Source: Chryseobacterium lactis | Lineage (GTDB): Bacteria > Bacteroidota > Bacteroidia > Flavobacteriales > Weeksellaceae | NCBI RefSeq assembly: GCF_003815875.1 | Contig: NZ_CP033924.1 | Span: 248,001-312,000 of the forward strand | DNA: 64,000 nucleotides | Direction: 5' to 3' | Shown here: positions 49,233-59,163 of the stretch, piece after piece | Position numbering within the stretch: position 1 is the first letter of the stretch | Layout: every line of letters starts with the position of its first letter | Made by a program: the position numbers and the translations under genes | Notes under the pieces: generated by a model | What the model saw: only the letters and a program-made list of their open reading frames with translations | What the model was told of the DNA's origin: nothing | Databases searched by the model: none

Positions 49233-52200
49233 TTGCGGAATTCTATCCTTCTATTCGTTTTGTTGTTCTTAGGCATATTTTCAGGAAATGCTCAGGTCTT
49301 TTCGTGGAAAAATCCCAACGTTGCGGAAGACAGTATCAAAAGGGACAGCATTCTTGCTGCAAGGCTGGAACAGGACATTTTTGCAAAAGACACTTTAGAC
49401 TTTATAAGAACGCAAAACAGGATCATTGTAGATGAGGCTGTACTGGCGAAAAACGATAAAAAAAGATTTCTGGGCGAGCTTAATTCCAAAGGTTCCATTA
49501 TCCGTGGAATTACATTTGGTAATAACCAGGGACAATCTGTACAAAGTTCGATGGATTTACAAATCTCGGGACGATTATCCAAAGATGTCACTATTTTAGC
49601 AAGTATTTCAGATCATAACCTTCCTATTCAGGCTGATGGATATACCCAAACTTTAGAGGAGTTTGATAAGATTTACATACAGCTTAATATTAAAGATAAA
49701 TCCATCCTTAGAGCAGGCCATCTGGATCTTGTAGAAGCGAAAAATTATTTTGCCAAGTACCAAAGAAGAAGCATGGGAATCCAGTTTCAGACCGAATTGG
49801 GGAAAGAGAATAAAACCTTCATAGACATCTCTGCAGGCGTTGCCCGGAGTGAGTTTCACAGAGTTCGTTTTCAGGGAGTGGAAGGTAACCAGGGACCTTA
49901 CCGTCTGACAGGGAAAAACGGAGAACAGTTTATTACACTGATCTCAGGTTCTGAACAGGTTTTCATTGACGGGATTTTAATGAAGCGAGGAGAAAACCAG
50001 GATTACGTCATCAATTACAATACCGGGGAAGTTACTTTTACCAGTTTTCGTCCCATTTTCCAGCAGAACTTCGTGACGATTTCTTATAACTATGCCAACA
50101 GAAATTATTCAAGATATTTATTTACAGGTAAGATTGAACATCAAAGAGAAAAATTTAAAGTAGGACTTAATTGGTTCCTTGAAAATGATAACAAAAATGC
50201 ACCACTATCTTTAAATTTATCTAAAGAAGATGAACAAATCCTGGCTGATGCCGGAAATGATCCTAACCTGATGTATGCACCTTCCGGTGTTCTTACTGAA
50301 TATGATGTTAATAAAATTTTGTATCGTAAGAATCCTGCAGGAAATTATGAATTTTCGACAGATCAAAATGAACCGCTTTATCAGGTTTCTTTCACTTACT
50401 TTGGAGTCAATCAGGGAGATTATAAAACGGCACAAACCACCAATAATGGACGTGTTTTTGAATATGTAGGTCCTAATGCCGGAGATTACAGAGCCGTTAG
50501 AAAACTTCCTTCGCCACAGAAATCACAGGTATTTTCACTTAACACGGAATATTTATTAAATGAAGGAAAGATAGGTGCCGATATTTCCCTGAGTAATTAT
50601 GATGTGAATTTATTTTCGTCAAAAGATTCTGATCAGAATATAGGCTATGCGTACCGTATTTTCGGAAATAAAAGCTTTACTAAAAACTCATGGAAAGGAA
50701 CTCCAAGTTTTGAGTATCAATACATTGACAAACAGTTCCATATCTTAGACCGTATCAATGATGTCGAATTCTCAAGAGATTTCAACCTGGTTCAGGAATT
50801 TAATAAGAAAACGCAAAACAGATTTATTTTCAGCTTTTTAAACAAATGGAATAATAAATCGACTTTGAATTACCGCATCAACTACCTGAATGAGCAAGAT
50901 TCATACAAGGGTATTAAAAATGATCTTGATTTTGGATGGATTACAGGAAAATTTCTTACAAAAGGAAATCTGTCTTATCTTAATACCACCGCTACTCTTC
51001 AGGATACTAAATTTATCAGAGGAGGTGTTTCCACAGAATATACAGGTAAAAAAGGAAGCTGGGCCATCGGAGGAAGCATGGAACATAATGAGAAAAAGTA
51101 TAATGACACTCAACTTATGGATGTTACCAGCTTTAGTTGGAAAGAAATTTTTGTACAAAAGAAAATCGGTGACAGCACCCGTACAAAATTACTTGCCAAA
51201 GTGTATATGAGAGATAACGACTCGGTACGTGATAACAGACTTCAGAATATGAATAATATATTGGGGATCATGGCTGAAAGTCAGATTATCAAGACAGAAA
51301 AAACAAGTTTAAATGCGTTGATCCACTACAGAAAATTTTTCTATCAGAACGTAGATCCTAGCGTAACGACCAGAAATAATGATTTCGTGGTAGGAAATAT
51401 TCTGTATAATCAGCAGCTTTTCAGAAACGGGATGCGCTTGCAGGCATTTTATGAACTTGGAAATGGTCAGGAAGCTCAAAGAGAATTCCAGTATATTAAA
51501 GTAACTGATGGACAAGGAATCTACAAATGGACGGATTATAATGGTGATGGCATACAGCAATTGGATGAATTTGAAATTGCAGAATATTCCGATCTGGCCA
51601 AATACATCAGGGTGTATACCAACTCTGTACGATATATTCCTTCCAATAAAAATAAATTACAGCTTGCTTTATTTGTAAATCCTGCTATTGTTTTCAATTC
51701 TGAAAATGCATTTTTAAAGCGATGGAATTTCAATGTTTCATTAAATTCCCAAAACTCTTTCTATAAAAAAGATAAAGTTTTAGTATTGAATCCATTTGAA
51801 AAAAGCAGCGATCAGATTCTTAAAAATCAGAATATTTTAGCGTCAATACAGTTTAACCCAACCGATAAATCGGGATGGAACGGAAATTACCGATTCATCA
51901 GCAATGATAACCTTATCAATGCCAATTTCAGTAATGAAGAACGTGAGCAGGTTTCTCATTTCCTGAATGTAGGATACTGGTTCAATAAAGAATTCAGGGT
52001 AGATTGGGAAAATTCCGTTCATGACATTAAAAATTCGTCGCAGCTTTTCACAACGAGAGATTATCGTTTGAATAATTTTGAAACAAAACCGAAAGCTACT
52101 TACAAATTTACAGATGCTATCCAGGCTGAACTTTCTTCTGCTTACCGCCAAAAACAAAGATTGGACGGTGAAGAATTGTTAAAAGCTTTTGATGTTACGG

Positions 52201-52460
52201 GAACGATCCAATGGGAACGCAGAAAGACATCCATCCGTGGAAACTTCTCATTTATTAATAATAATTTCAATGGGAATAACTTCAGTATCGTAGGAAATCA
52301 AATGCTGGACGGTCTGAAACCGGGAAAAAACCAGGTATGGAGTGTATTTATCCAGCAAGCGATCAATTCTTTCATTCAATTAAATTTAAATTATGAAGGA
52401 AGAAACTCGGGAGAACGAACGATTCACATTGGAAGTATGCAGGTGAAGGCAAGCTTTTAA
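49233..52460 (+). CDS. Large outer-membrane beta-barrel protein, hypothetical
   Basis: 1075 residues. TTG start; signal peptide (about 1-20, ending SGNAQ). After a charged N-terminal segment (about 21-75), the protein is an almost continuous series of alternating hydrophobic/aromatic strands up to a C-terminal end in Phe (MQVKASF). The segment QVFIDGILMKRGENQDYVINYNTGEVTF (seen as GENQDYVINYNTGEV) matches the periplasmic hairpin found in large Bacteroidetes barrels such as SprA-like proteins. No TonB box or plug domain seen. Likely an outer-membrane channel or assembly protein; it is in a neighbourhood of T9SS cargo. Not further named. Confidence 0.65.
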   Translation: MRNSILLFVLLFLGIFSGNAQVFSWKNPNVAEDSIKRDSILAARLEQDIFAKDTLDFIRTQNRIIVDEAVLAKNDKKRFLGELNSKGSIIRGITFGNNQGQSVQSSMDLQISGRLSKDVTILASISDHNLPIQADGYTQTLEEFDKIYIQLNIKDKSILRAGHLDLVEAKNYFAKYQRRSMGIQFQTELGKENKTFIDISAGVARSEFHRVRFQGVEGNQGPYRLTGKNGEQFITLISGSEQVFIDGILMKRGENQDYVINYNTGEVTFTSFRPIFQQNFVTISYNYANRNYSRYLFTGKIEHQREKFKVGLNWFLENDNKNAPLSLNLSKEDEQILADAGNDPNLMYAPSGVLTEYDVNKILYRKNPAGNYEFSTDQNEPLYQVSFTYFGVNQGDYKTAQTTNNGRVFEYVGPNAGDYRAVRKLPSPQKSQVFSLNTEYLLNEGKIGADISLSNYDVNLFSSKDSDQNIGYAYRIFGNKSFTKNSWKGTPSFEYQYIDKQFHILDRINDVEFSRDFNLVQEFNKKTQNRFIFSFLNKWNNKSTLNYRINYLNEQDSYKGIKNDLDFGWITGKFLTKGNLSYLNTTATLQDTKFIRGGVSTEYTGKKGSWAIGGSMEHNEKKYNDTQLMDVTSFSWKEIFVQKKIGDSTRTKLLAKVYMRDNDSVRDNRLQNMNNILGIMAESQIIKTEKTSLNALIHYRKFFYQNVDPSVTTRNNDFVVGNILYNQQLFRNGMRLQAFYELGNGQEAQREFQYIKVTDGQGIYKWTDYNGDGIQQLDEFEIAEYSDLAKYIRVYTNSVRYIPSNKNKLQLALFVNPAIVFNSENAFLKRWNFNVSLNSQNSFYKKDKVLVLNPFEKSSDQILKNQNILASIQFNPTDKSGWNGNYRFISNDNLINANFSNEEREQVSHFLNVGYWFNKEFRVDWENSVHDIKNSSQLFTTRDYRLNNFETKPKATYKFTDAIQAELSSAYRQKQRLDGEELLKAFDVTGTIQWERRKTSIRGNFSFINNNFNGNNFSIVGNQMLDGLKPGKNQVWSVFIQQAINSFIQLNLNYEGRNSGERTIHIGSMQVKASF

Positions 52461-52578
52461 GAGTTGAAAATTCATCCTTTGATCCTCACTATCAAGCACT
52501 CCCAATCTCAAACAATTTATTTAAATTCATCATTTACACTGATAGATAATATCATATTTCCGGATATTTAGAATTTTG

Positions 52579-52586
52579 TAAATTTG
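52579..52586 (+). promoter_or_regulatory. Minus-7 box (TAAATTTG) of dusB, adjacent to start codon
   Basis: TAAATTTG ends 4 bp before ATG 52591. A message starting at the usual distance would begin near or inside the first codons. Confidence 0.5.
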
Positions 52587-52590
52587 CACC

Positions 52591-53586
52591 ATGATAAAAA
52601 TAGGCAATATAGAACTGCCGGAATTTCCACTTTTGCTGGCTCCGATGGAAGATGTAAGTGATCCTCCGTTCAGACGTTTGTGTAAAATGCACGGTGCTGA
52701 CTTAATGTATTCGGAATTTATTTCTTCTGAAGGCTTAATTCGTGATGCTATTAAAAGCCGTAAGAAACTGGATATCTTTGATTATGAGAGACCGGTGGGC
52801 ATACAAATTTTTGGTGGAGATGAAGAGGCAATGGCTATGTCTGCAAGAATTGTGGAAACGGTAAATCCTGATCTGGTAGATATTAATTTCGGATGTCCTG
52901 TAAAAAAAGTGGTTTGTAAAGGAGCCGGAGCAGGTGTTTTGAAAGATATTGACCTGATGGTTCGCCTTACTAAAGCCGTTGTAAGTTCTACACATTTGCC
53001 GGTAACGGTTAAAACCCGTTTGGGCTGGGACAGTACCTGCATTAATATTGATGAAGTGGCAGAACGTTTACAGGAAACAGGAATCAAAGCCTTGACCATT
53101 CATGCGAGAACCCGTGCACAGATGTACAAAGGAGAAGCGGATTGGGAACATATTTCAAGAATCAAACAAAATCCAAATATTGAAATTCCAATTTTTGGAA
53201 ATGGTGATATAGATTCTCCTGAAAAAGCATTAGAATACAAACAAAAATATGCCTGCGACGGAATCATGATTGGTCGTGCAGCAATTGGTTATCCGTGGAT
53301 ATTTAATGAAATCAAGCATTTCTTTAAAACAGGTGAACATTTACCTGCTCCCACAATTTCCGACCGTTTATTAGCCGTACGTCAACATGCGGAATGGAGT
53401 GCAGAATGGAAAGGGGAAAGATTAGGATTGGTAGAAATGAGACAACATTACAGTAATTATTTCCGTGGTGTCCCTCATTTCAAAGAATTCAGAAAAAAAT
53501 TCCTGGAAGTCTTCACATTGGAAGAAATGAACATCTTAATTAAAGAAACCCAAGAATTCTACGAAGAATATCAAGCACAAGTATAA
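52591..53586 (+). CDS. dusB: tRNA-dihydrouridine synthase
   Basis: 331 residues, normal length. An FMN enzyme that reduces uridine in tRNA D-loops. LLAPMEDVSDPPFRRLC near the N-terminus, NFGCPVKKVVCKGAGAG (about residues 97-113, with the catalytic Cys in GCP), VKTRLGWD and HARTRAQMYKGEADW are the family marks, and GIMIGRAAIGYPWIF follows. Assigned to the DusB group by length and motifs; other Dus subtypes are possible. Single gene with terminator after it. Confidence 0.9.
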   Translation: MIKIGNIELPEFPLLLAPMEDVSDPPFRRLCKMHGADLMYSEFISSEGLIRDAIKSRKKLDIFDYERPVGIQIFGGDEEAMAMSARIVETVNPDLVDINFGCPVKKVVCKGAGAGVLKDIDLMVRLTKAVVSSTHLPVTVKTRLGWDSTCINIDEVAERLQETGIKALTIHARTRAQMYKGEADWEHISRIKQNPNIEIPIFGNGDIDSPEKALEYKQKYACDGIMIGRAAIGYPWIFNEIKHFFKTGEHLPAPTISDRLLAVRQHAEWSAEWKGERLGLVEMRQHYSNYFRGVPHFKEFRKKFLEVFTLEEMNILIKETQEFYEEYQAQV

Positions 53587-53589
53587 AAT

Positions 53590-53619
53590 AAAAACCATCA
53601 ATTTGAATTGATGGTTTTT
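53590..53619. terminator. Bidirectional terminator between dusB and deoC
   Basis: AAAAACCATCAAT and ATTGATGGTTTTT pair around a short TTGA-type loop, with T and A runs at the ends. Serves both convergent genes. Confidence 0.85.
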
Positions 53620-53635
53620 ATTGAGTTTAAAATTT

Positions 53636-54379
53636 TTAATATCCTCCTGATGAAGATTCGTTTTTGATTAATGCCAATGCAGAAGATGTTCCGATTCTCT
53701 TGACACCCATGTTGATCATTCTTTCGGCATCTTCAGGGGTTCTCACTCCCCCGGCTGCTTTCACAGGAAGTCGACCAGCATTATCAAGCATGATCTTTAT
53801 TCCTTCGAATGTAGCTCCGTTAGGCTTTCCGCCGGTAGTTTCATAAAATCCTGTTGATGATTTCACAAAAATATGGGGTAAATCATTTTCTGAGAAATTT
53901 TCTTCTGCCCAGTTGGAAATATTTTTGGTAAGATCTGCAATCTGCTCATCTGTAAGAGCTGCAATTTCAATAATCCACTTGGCAATCTTTTGATTTTCCA
54001 GTGCTAATCGGGTGCATTTTACAAATTCATCTTTTACCAACTCTGTGTTTCCCTGGAGATAAGCGTTGTAATTAATCACAAAATCCAGCTCATCTGCACC
54101 GTCTTCAATTGCTTTTGAAGCTTCTGCAAGTTTCTCATCAACTGAATACGTTCCTTCATGAAAACCTATTACAGTTCCCACTGCAACATTTGAATTTCTT
54201 TCCTGAATATACTTTTTGATTTCTGATACATAATCCGGACGAATCATCACTGCAAAAATACCATTGTCAATAGCTACCTGAGCAAGTTCTTTATCTTTTT
54301 GAAGAGTTTCTTCGTTGGAAATACCTGATTGTTCCGGTGTTTTCAAATAAGTTGAATCCAAATATTGGGCTATGTTCAT
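53636..54379 (-). CDS. deoC: Deoxyribose-phosphate aldolase
   Basis: 247 residues. It splits deoxyribose 5-phosphate into acetaldehyde and glyceraldehyde 3-phosphate. FVKSSTGFYETTGGKPNGAT holds the Schiff-base Lys (about residue 173), VGTVIGFHEGTY and ADELDFVINYNAY are earlier family marks, and VKAAGGVRTPEDAERMI holds the second active-site Lys. Third gene of a minus-strand run behind the EEP and Lrp genes, 4 bp after the Lrp stop. Confidence 0.94.
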   Translation of the reverse strand: MNIAQYLDSTYLKTPEQSGISNEETLQKDKELAQVAIDNGIFAVMIRPDYVSEIKKYIQERNSNVAVGTVIGFHEGTYSVDEKLAEASKAIEDGADELDFVINYNAYLQGNTELVKDEFVKCTRLALENQKIAKWIIEIAALTDEQIADLTKNISNWAEENFSENDLPHIFVKSSTGFYETTGGKPNGATFEGIKIMLDNAGRLPVKAAGGVRTPEDAERMINMGVKRIGTSSALALIKNESSSGGY

Positions 54380-54383
54380 ATCG

Positions 54384-54854
54384 TTATACTTTCAATTGTC
54401 TATAAATACCTTGTTCCAAAGATATGAAAGTTTCTGTTCTTGTTACTCCTTTCAACTTTTGAAGTTTGCTAAGGATTTGCATCAAATGATCGTTATCTTT
54501 ACAAAGAACCTTTAAGAATATTGTATAATTTCCGGTTGTATAGTGCGCTTCCACTACTTCGTTGATATCATGCAAAGATTTTACCACTTCAGGATAGTGG
54601 CTTGGCTGATCCAAAAACACACCGATGTAAGAGATAACCTTATATCCGATTTTTTTTGGATTAAGGAATGAAATTGAATTTTCAATTACTCCCGCGTGTT
54701 CCAGTTTTTTGATTCTTTGATGTACTGCAGTCGTGGAAATTCCTACATTTTTTGAGATGTGAGCTAAAGAAGTTTTAGCGTTATCCATCAACATGTAGAT
54801 GATTTCTTTGTCGATTGAATCTAAGTGATAGCTTGTGTTGCTCGAATTTTTCAT
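54384..54854 (-). CDS. Lrp/AsnC-family transcriptional regulator
   Basis: 156 residues: N-terminal helix-turn-helix (DSIDKEIIYMLMDNAKTSLAHISKNVGISTTAVHQRIKKLE region, about 12-55) and a C-terminal AsnC/RAM ligand domain (about 75-150) with VISYIGVFLD and AHYTTGNYTIFLKVLC. These regulators sense amino acids or nucleosides. It is directly before deoC in one transcript, so nucleoside metabolism is a possible target; this is inference. Confidence 0.9.
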   Translation of the reverse strand: MKNSSNTSYHLDSIDKEIIYMLMDNAKTSLAHISKNVGISTTAVHQRIKKLEHAGVIENSISFLNPKKIGYKVISYIGVFLDQPSHYPEVVKSLHDINEVVEAHYTTGNYTIFLKVLCKDNDHLMQILSKLQKLKGVTRTETFISLEQGIYRQLKV

Positions 54855-54881
54855 TTTCTACTTTTTTATTATTTATGTTTT

Positions 54882-55823
54882 TTACTGTAAATTTTTAAAT
54901 TTTACAAAAACCGGAAAGTGATCGCTGTATCCACCTAAATACCGTGTACCGGCATAAGTTCGAAAAGGCCTTCCTTCAAAGTTTCTGGTTCTGCTGCTGA
55001 TTTTTTCAGAATTAAAAATACAGGCTTCCTGAAAAGCCAGCGTCTTATTATCAAGAAGTGATCTTGACATAATGATCTGATCATACAGCAATCCAGACTT
55101 ATAATGAAAAGTAGAATAATTTCTTGTAGAAAACAACTCCTGAAAAGGATTCATCAATACCTTCTCATGATCGTTGTCATAGAGAATTTGGACTAAATTT
55201 TCATCATCCGGGTTTTCGTTAAAATCACCACACAATATAACATGTTCCTTATCAGCATCTACAATTTTCATGATCCGCTCGCGAATCTCATTCAGGATAA
55301 AGGCTCTTTTTGGTTTATTAATATCTCTTTCACGCTTAGAGGGAAGATGCGCGATAAAGACATTGATAATTTCCCCTTTATACTTAACTTTTGAAAAAAG
55401 TACGTCTCTGGTTGTGTCGTAATTTCCTGTGTTTTTATTTATTATTTCAAAAAAGAAAGTAATGGTTTCAGAATCGATCACCTCTACTTTATTTTTATCA
55501 TATAACATTGCTACATCAACCTTTCTTTCATCCATAGAATTGTAATGTACAATCCCATATTCTGAATTAAAAGGCTCCATTTGTACAAGATCTTCCAAAA
55601 CTTTCCTTCCGGAAACTTCAGACAATCCTATCATAAATGGGAGTACACCATTTTCCTCCTTCATCAATTGAAATACGTGCGAGATTTTAAAAAGCTTGTT
55701 TTTATATCTCTTCTCATCCCAGTTCCTTAAACCTGACTTTGTAGGATCTAATTTGTGAACAGGCTTCGGATCTGGTAAAAATAAATTTTCAACATTGTAA
55801 AAAGAGAACAGTTCCGTCAACAT
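54882..55823 (-). CDS. Endonuclease/exonuclease/phosphatase (EEP) family protein
   Basis: About 313 residues from ATG 55823. EEP-fold metal-dependent hydrolase: FYNVENLF (first strand), IGLSEVSGRKVLEDL with the metal-binding Glu, HLPSKRERD, LCGDFNENPDDE with the catalytic Asp/Asn, and GGYSDHFPVFVKF with the final Asp-His pair. All five typical blocks are present, so it is probably active on nucleic acid or a phosphorylated small molecule. No signal peptide. First gene of the run with Lrp and deoC (gap 27 bp). Confidence 0.9.
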   Translation of the reverse strand: MLTELFSFYNVENLFLPDPKPVHKLDPTKSGLRNWDEKRYKNKLFKISHVFQLMKEENGVLPFMIGLSEVSGRKVLEDLVQMEPFNSEYGIVHYNSMDERKVDVAMLYDKNKVEVIDSETITFFFEIINKNTGNYDTTRDVLFSKVKYKGEIINVFIAHLPSKRERDINKPKRAFILNEIRERIMKIVDADKEHVILCGDFNENPDDENLVQILYDNDHEKVLMNPFQELFSTRNYSTFHYKSGLLYDQIIMSRSLLDNKTLAFQEACIFNSEKISSRTRNFEGRPFRTYAGTRYLGGYSDHFPVFVKFKNLQ

Positions 55824-55826
55824 CAA

Positions 55827-56192
55827 TTCTATACTTTATTTATTTTGTTCTTTTTCTTTTAACTATATCGCCATTATTTTTTTCAAATTTCACTGATTCT
55901 TATCAAACTATTAAAAATATTTTTCTCAATAAGATATTTCAAATATAATAAAAAAATCAATAAAACCAAATATTTTAAATTAAATTTTCAATTATTTATC
56001 AATATTATAGAATTAATCGAAATAATCCCAACTTGGGAAATTTAGAATAATGAAAATAAAATTTTAATATGAAGCTAAAAACACTAATATTTTCCTATGC
56101 TTTTACACTTGCAACAAATATTATTCCATTTAATATCTTAATAAATGGAATAAGTGAAAAAAACAATAATTAAAAAATTTAAGTAATTCTTT
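55827..56192. other. AT-rich intergenic region between trmD and EEP genes
   Basis: About 365 bp, extremely AT-rich. A 34-codon plus frame at 56069-56173 (MKLKTLIFSYAFTLATNIIP...) has a signal-like hydrophobic core but no other support. An inverted repeat ATTCCATTTA/TAAATGGAAT at 56123-56151 lies inside it and could be a terminator for trmD on the minus strand. Confidence 0.4.
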
Positions 56193-56864
56193 TTATAGTA
56201 AATCGGGACGTTTTTCTTTAGTTATCCTTACTGCTTCATCATGGCGCCATTCTTCAATTTTCCCTAAATTTCCACTTAATAAAATCTTAGGAACATCCAG
56301 ACCTTTATAACTTTCGGGTCTTGTATAAATGGGTGGCGATAAAAGATCATCCTGGAAACTGTCTGTTAAAGCACTTTGTTCATCATTTAAAACTCCCGGA
56401 AGTAGTCTGATTACAGAGTCTGCCAAAACGCACGCCGCCAATTCACCACCTGTAAGAACATAGTCGCCAATTGAAATTTCCTTTGTAATATGAAGATCAC
56501 GCAGTCTTTGGTCTATTCCTTTATAATGACCACAAAGAAAGATCAGATTATTTTTTATAGAAAGAGTGTTCGCTATTTTTTGGTTTAAAGTAACTCCATC
56601 CGGTGTCAGATAAATAACCTCATCGTATTCTCGTTGAGATTTAAGTTCCGATATACATTTATCCAGTGGTTCTATCATCATGACCATTCCGGCTCCGCCT
56701 CCATAAGGTTCATCATCAATTTGCCTGTGTTTGTTGATTGCCCAGTCTCTTAACTGATGAAAATGTACTTCAACCAGTCCTTTGTCCACTGCTCTTTTCA
56801 AAATAGAAGTTTGAAATGGACTTTCCATCAATTCAGGAAGTACGCTTATGATATCAATTCTCAT
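56193..56864 (-). CDS. trmD: tRNA (guanine-N1)-methyltransferase
   Basis: 223 residues, the normal length. It methylates G37 of tRNAs with S-adenosylmethionine. [20 protein letters not shown] at the N-terminus, [23 protein letters not shown] and [15 protein letters not shown] form the knotted SPOUT-type SAM site; [14 protein letters not shown] and [15 protein letters not shown] end the protein. Its ATG overlaps the stop of the NADH dehydrogenase gene (ATGA), so the two are translationally coupled. Confidence 0.96.
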   Translation of the reverse strand: MRIDIISVLPELMESPFQTSILKRAVDKGLVEVHFHQLRDWAINKHRQIDDEPYGGGAGMVMMIEPLDKCISELKSQREYDEVIYLTPDGVTLNQKIANTLSIKNNLIFLCGHYKGIDQRLRDLHITKEISIGDYVLTGGELAACVLADSVIRLLPGVLNDEQSALTDSFQDDLLSPPIYTRPESYKGLDVPKILLSGNLGKIEEWRHDEAVRITKEKRPDLL

Positions 56865-58123
56865 TGTAATGTTTCGTTTTTCTTAGTAGGTAAAATAATT
56901 AATCTTAAAGAAGAATCTTTGTTGATATAGCTCCACATCCAGTTGAAGAATATGGCAAGCTTATTTCGAACGCTCAAAATTAGCATTAAATGGAGAAACA
57001 TCCAGAAGTACCATGCTAAAAAGCCTTGAAACTTGATAAATGGCAGGTCAACAACGGCTCTGTGCTTACCTATTGTTGCCAATGAACCTTTATCATCATA
57101 CTCATACTCATTCCATTCACTTGGATTTTTTCTAAGAAGGTTTTTACCTAAATTTTTTGCCTGATTAATAGCTACGTTGGCTACCTGTGGATGTCCCTGT
57201 GGATATTTAGGTGTTTCCATATAGGCAATATCTCCAATAGCATAGACGTTTTCGTACCCTTTTATTTTATTGTACCGATCTACGATATATCTGTTTCTGA
57301 CTAATTTTTCTTCCGGAAAACCGCCTACGACATTACCGGTAACTCCTGCTGCCCAAATTACATTATTGGATGGGATTTCTTTTCCGCTTTTCAGGTGTAC
57401 CTTATCGCCGTCGTAGTCTGTTACTACTTCTCCACTCATAAAAGTTACCCCAAGATCTTTCAGGTATTTTTCAGATTTATCCTGAGCCTCAGCACTCATC
57501 ACTGCAAGTGGTTTCTCCGTAGAACTTACCAAAATAATTTTCAGATGGTCAAAGTTCATATACGGATAATCTCTGGGAAGGATATCTTTTTTCATTTCGG
57601 CAAAAGCTCCTGCAAGTTCTACTCCGGTTGGTCCGCTTCCGACGATAACGATATTCCAGTTTCCATCGTCACTTCGGCTTTTTTCCAAAATTAACTTTTC
57701 AAAGGTTATCAGCACATGATTTCTGATGCTGATGGCCTCCTGAGTATTTTTCATTCCGAAAGCCTTTCCTTCAAGTTCTTTATTTCCGAAAAAATTGGTT
57801 TTACAGCCCGTTGCAATAATTAATTTATCATAAGTGAATTCAGCTTCATCGGTAATGACTTTATTATTGGCAGTATCAATTTCTTTGACGTCTGTCATAC
57901 GGAACTGCGTATTTCTGGATTGCTGAAAAATTTTTCTAAAAGGGAAAGAAATGTTGGAAGGCTCTATCCTGCCTGAGGCTACCTGATAAAAAAGCGGCTG
58001 AAACATATGGTGATTCATCCGATCCAGAACAATGACTTTTTTGTTCTTGTTATTCAATGTTTTTGCAAGCTGCAGCCCCGCAAATCCTCCTCCTATAATG
58101 ATGATTTTTTCGCGTGTTTCCAT
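56861..58123 (-). CDS. Type II NADH dehydrogenase-like FAD oxidoreductase
   Basis: About 420 residues from ATG 58123. Two Rossmann domains: [15 protein letters not shown] (FAD, about residues 6-20) and [19 protein letters not shown] (NADH, about 163-181). [10 protein letters not shown] is the FAD-binding end motif and [21 protein letters not shown] with a C-terminal amphipathic/membrane-binding helix is typical of NDH-2. It moves electrons from NADH to quinone without pumping protons. Overlaps trmD by 4 bp. Divergent from the lysozyme gene. Confidence 0.9.
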   Translation of the reverse strand: METREKIIIIGGGFAGLQLAKTLNNKNKKVIVLDRMNHHMFQPLFYQVASGRIEPSNISFPFRKIFQQSRNTQFRMTDVKEIDTANNKVITDEAEFTYDKLIIATGCKTNFFGNKELEGKAFGMKNTQEAISIRNHVLITFEKLILEKSRSDDGNWNIVIVGSGPTGVELAGAFAEMKKDILPRDYPYMNFDHLKIILVSSTEKPLAVMSAEAQDKSEKYLKDLGVTFMSGEVVTDYDGDKVHLKSGKEIPSNNVIWAAGVTGNVVGGFPEEKLVRNRYIVDRYNKIKGYENVYAIGDIAYMETPKYPQGHPQVANVAINQAKNLGKNLLRKNPSEWNEYEYDDKGSLATIGKHRAVVDLPFIKFQGFLAWYFWMFLHLMLILSVRNKLAIFFNWMWSYINKDSSLRLIILPTKKNETLQ

Positions 58124-58171
58124 AATACACAAATTTACTGATTTTATTTAGCATTTAGTAGTGAAAAAAGT

Positions 58172-58179
58172 TAGTTTTG
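58172..58179 (+). promoter_or_regulatory. Minus-7 box (TAGTTTTG) of the lysozyme gene
   Basis: Match to TAnnTTTG, 9 bp before ATG 58189, in the divergent space between it and the NADH dehydrogenase gene. The 5' leader would be short. Confidence 0.5.
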
Positions 58180-58188
58180 CAAAACTTT

Positions 58189-59052
58189 ATGACACCAAAA
58201 AAGTACACCAAAAAAACTGCCAAACAGATCCATAAGCACAGACGAAAGAACTATTTTTTCCGTCGCTGGGTCCTATTGGCTATTTTAATTGTGGCTTTAA
58301 TTGGTACCGGTTTTTATCTGAAACAATCCATCAGCTACTATTACGCATTGTACTTCAATAAATTTACGCATAAAAAGCTTCATAACAGTGAAAAAGAAGC
58401 GTTAAGAATTCAAAGAATCCTCACGAATAATCTTGATAAAACCTATGGGTTTGATGTTTCTCATTATCAGAACAGAGAAGATATCAAATGGGATAGTTTA
58501 AGTATTGGAAATAAAACCATCCCATTGGAATTTGTGGTCATGCGGGCCACAATGGGAAACAAAAGTGCCGACAAACATTTCGATGAATTTTGGGAAAAGG
58601 CTAAAAAGCATAATCTCATCCGTGGTGCATACCATTTTTACAGAGCTGATGAAGATCCGGTCATTCAGGCCAACAATTTTCTGGCTAATGTAAAGCTGGA
58701 AAGTGGTGATCTGCCTCCTATTTTAGATATTGAAAAAATCCCGAAACGTAAAACCAACAAAAAGCTGATAGAAGATCTAAAGGTCTGGTGTAAGATTGTA
58801 GAGGAAACCTATGGTGAAAAACCTATCATTTATACCTATTATCATTATTATAAGGATTTCCTCAAGGGTGAGTTTGAAGGATATCCTCTTTGGCTGGCCA
58901 ACTACAATGATGTTCCGTCTCCTTCGCCTGATGATCAGTGGGATTTCTGGCAGTTTACGGAAAATGGAATTGTACATGGAATTAATGCCAAAGTTGACCT
59001 GGATATTTACAATGGTAATTCCTGGTCTTTGAAAAGACTGACATTGGATTAA
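58189..59052 (+). CDS. GH25 family lysozyme, membrane-anchored
   Basis: About 287 residues. A very basic N-terminus (residues 1-30) and one membrane helix (WVLLAILIVALIGTGFYL) make it a signal-anchor. The rest is a GH25 muramidase: YGFDVSHYQNREDIKW (Asp as a nucleophile-side residue), VMRATMGN, GAYHFYRADEDP, LPPILDIEKI (the catalytic Asp-Glu pair) and WLANYND. It cuts the glycan strand of peptidoglycan, with action in the periplasm. Terminator-like inverted repeat follows at 59060-59157. Confidence 0.88.
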   Translation: MTPKKYTKKTAKQIHKHRRKNYFFRRWVLLAILIVALIGTGFYLKQSISYYYALYFNKFTHKKLHNSEKEALRIQRILTNNLDKTYGFDVSHYQNREDIKWDSLSIGNKTIPLEFVVMRATMGNKSADKHFDEFWEKAKKHNLIRGAYHFYRADEDPVIQANNFLANVKLESGDLPPILDIEKIPKRKTNKKLIEDLKVWCKIVEETYGEKPIIYTYYHYYKDFLKGEFEGYPLWLANYNDVPSPSPDDQWDFWQFTENGIVHGINAKVDLDIYNGNSWSLKRLTLD

Positions 59053-59059
59053 TGAGTAA

Positions 59060-59157
59060 GGAAGCGGGAAGATAGAAGTTTTTGAAGTCTGAAAAAAAAC
59101 TTTAAGTTTTGTTCATAATGATCCAAAATAACTTCCAGCCTCCATCTTCCTGCTTCC
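59060..59157. repeat. Inverted repeat between convergent genes
   Basis: GGAAGCGGGAAGAT (59060-59073) and ATCTTCCTGCTTCC (59144-59157) match as inverted copies at 13 of 14 positions, and flank about 70 bp. They sit in the space between the lysozyme and the hydrolase-fusion gene and may act as bidirectional terminator or as a dispersed element of the genome. Confidence 0.7.
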
Positions 59158-59163
59158 TCCTAT

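Noticed and set aside
56069..56173. 34-codon frame with signal-like start
   Set aside because: Contains an inverted repeat, very AT-rich, no promoter or homology known; listed only as part of the intergenic note.
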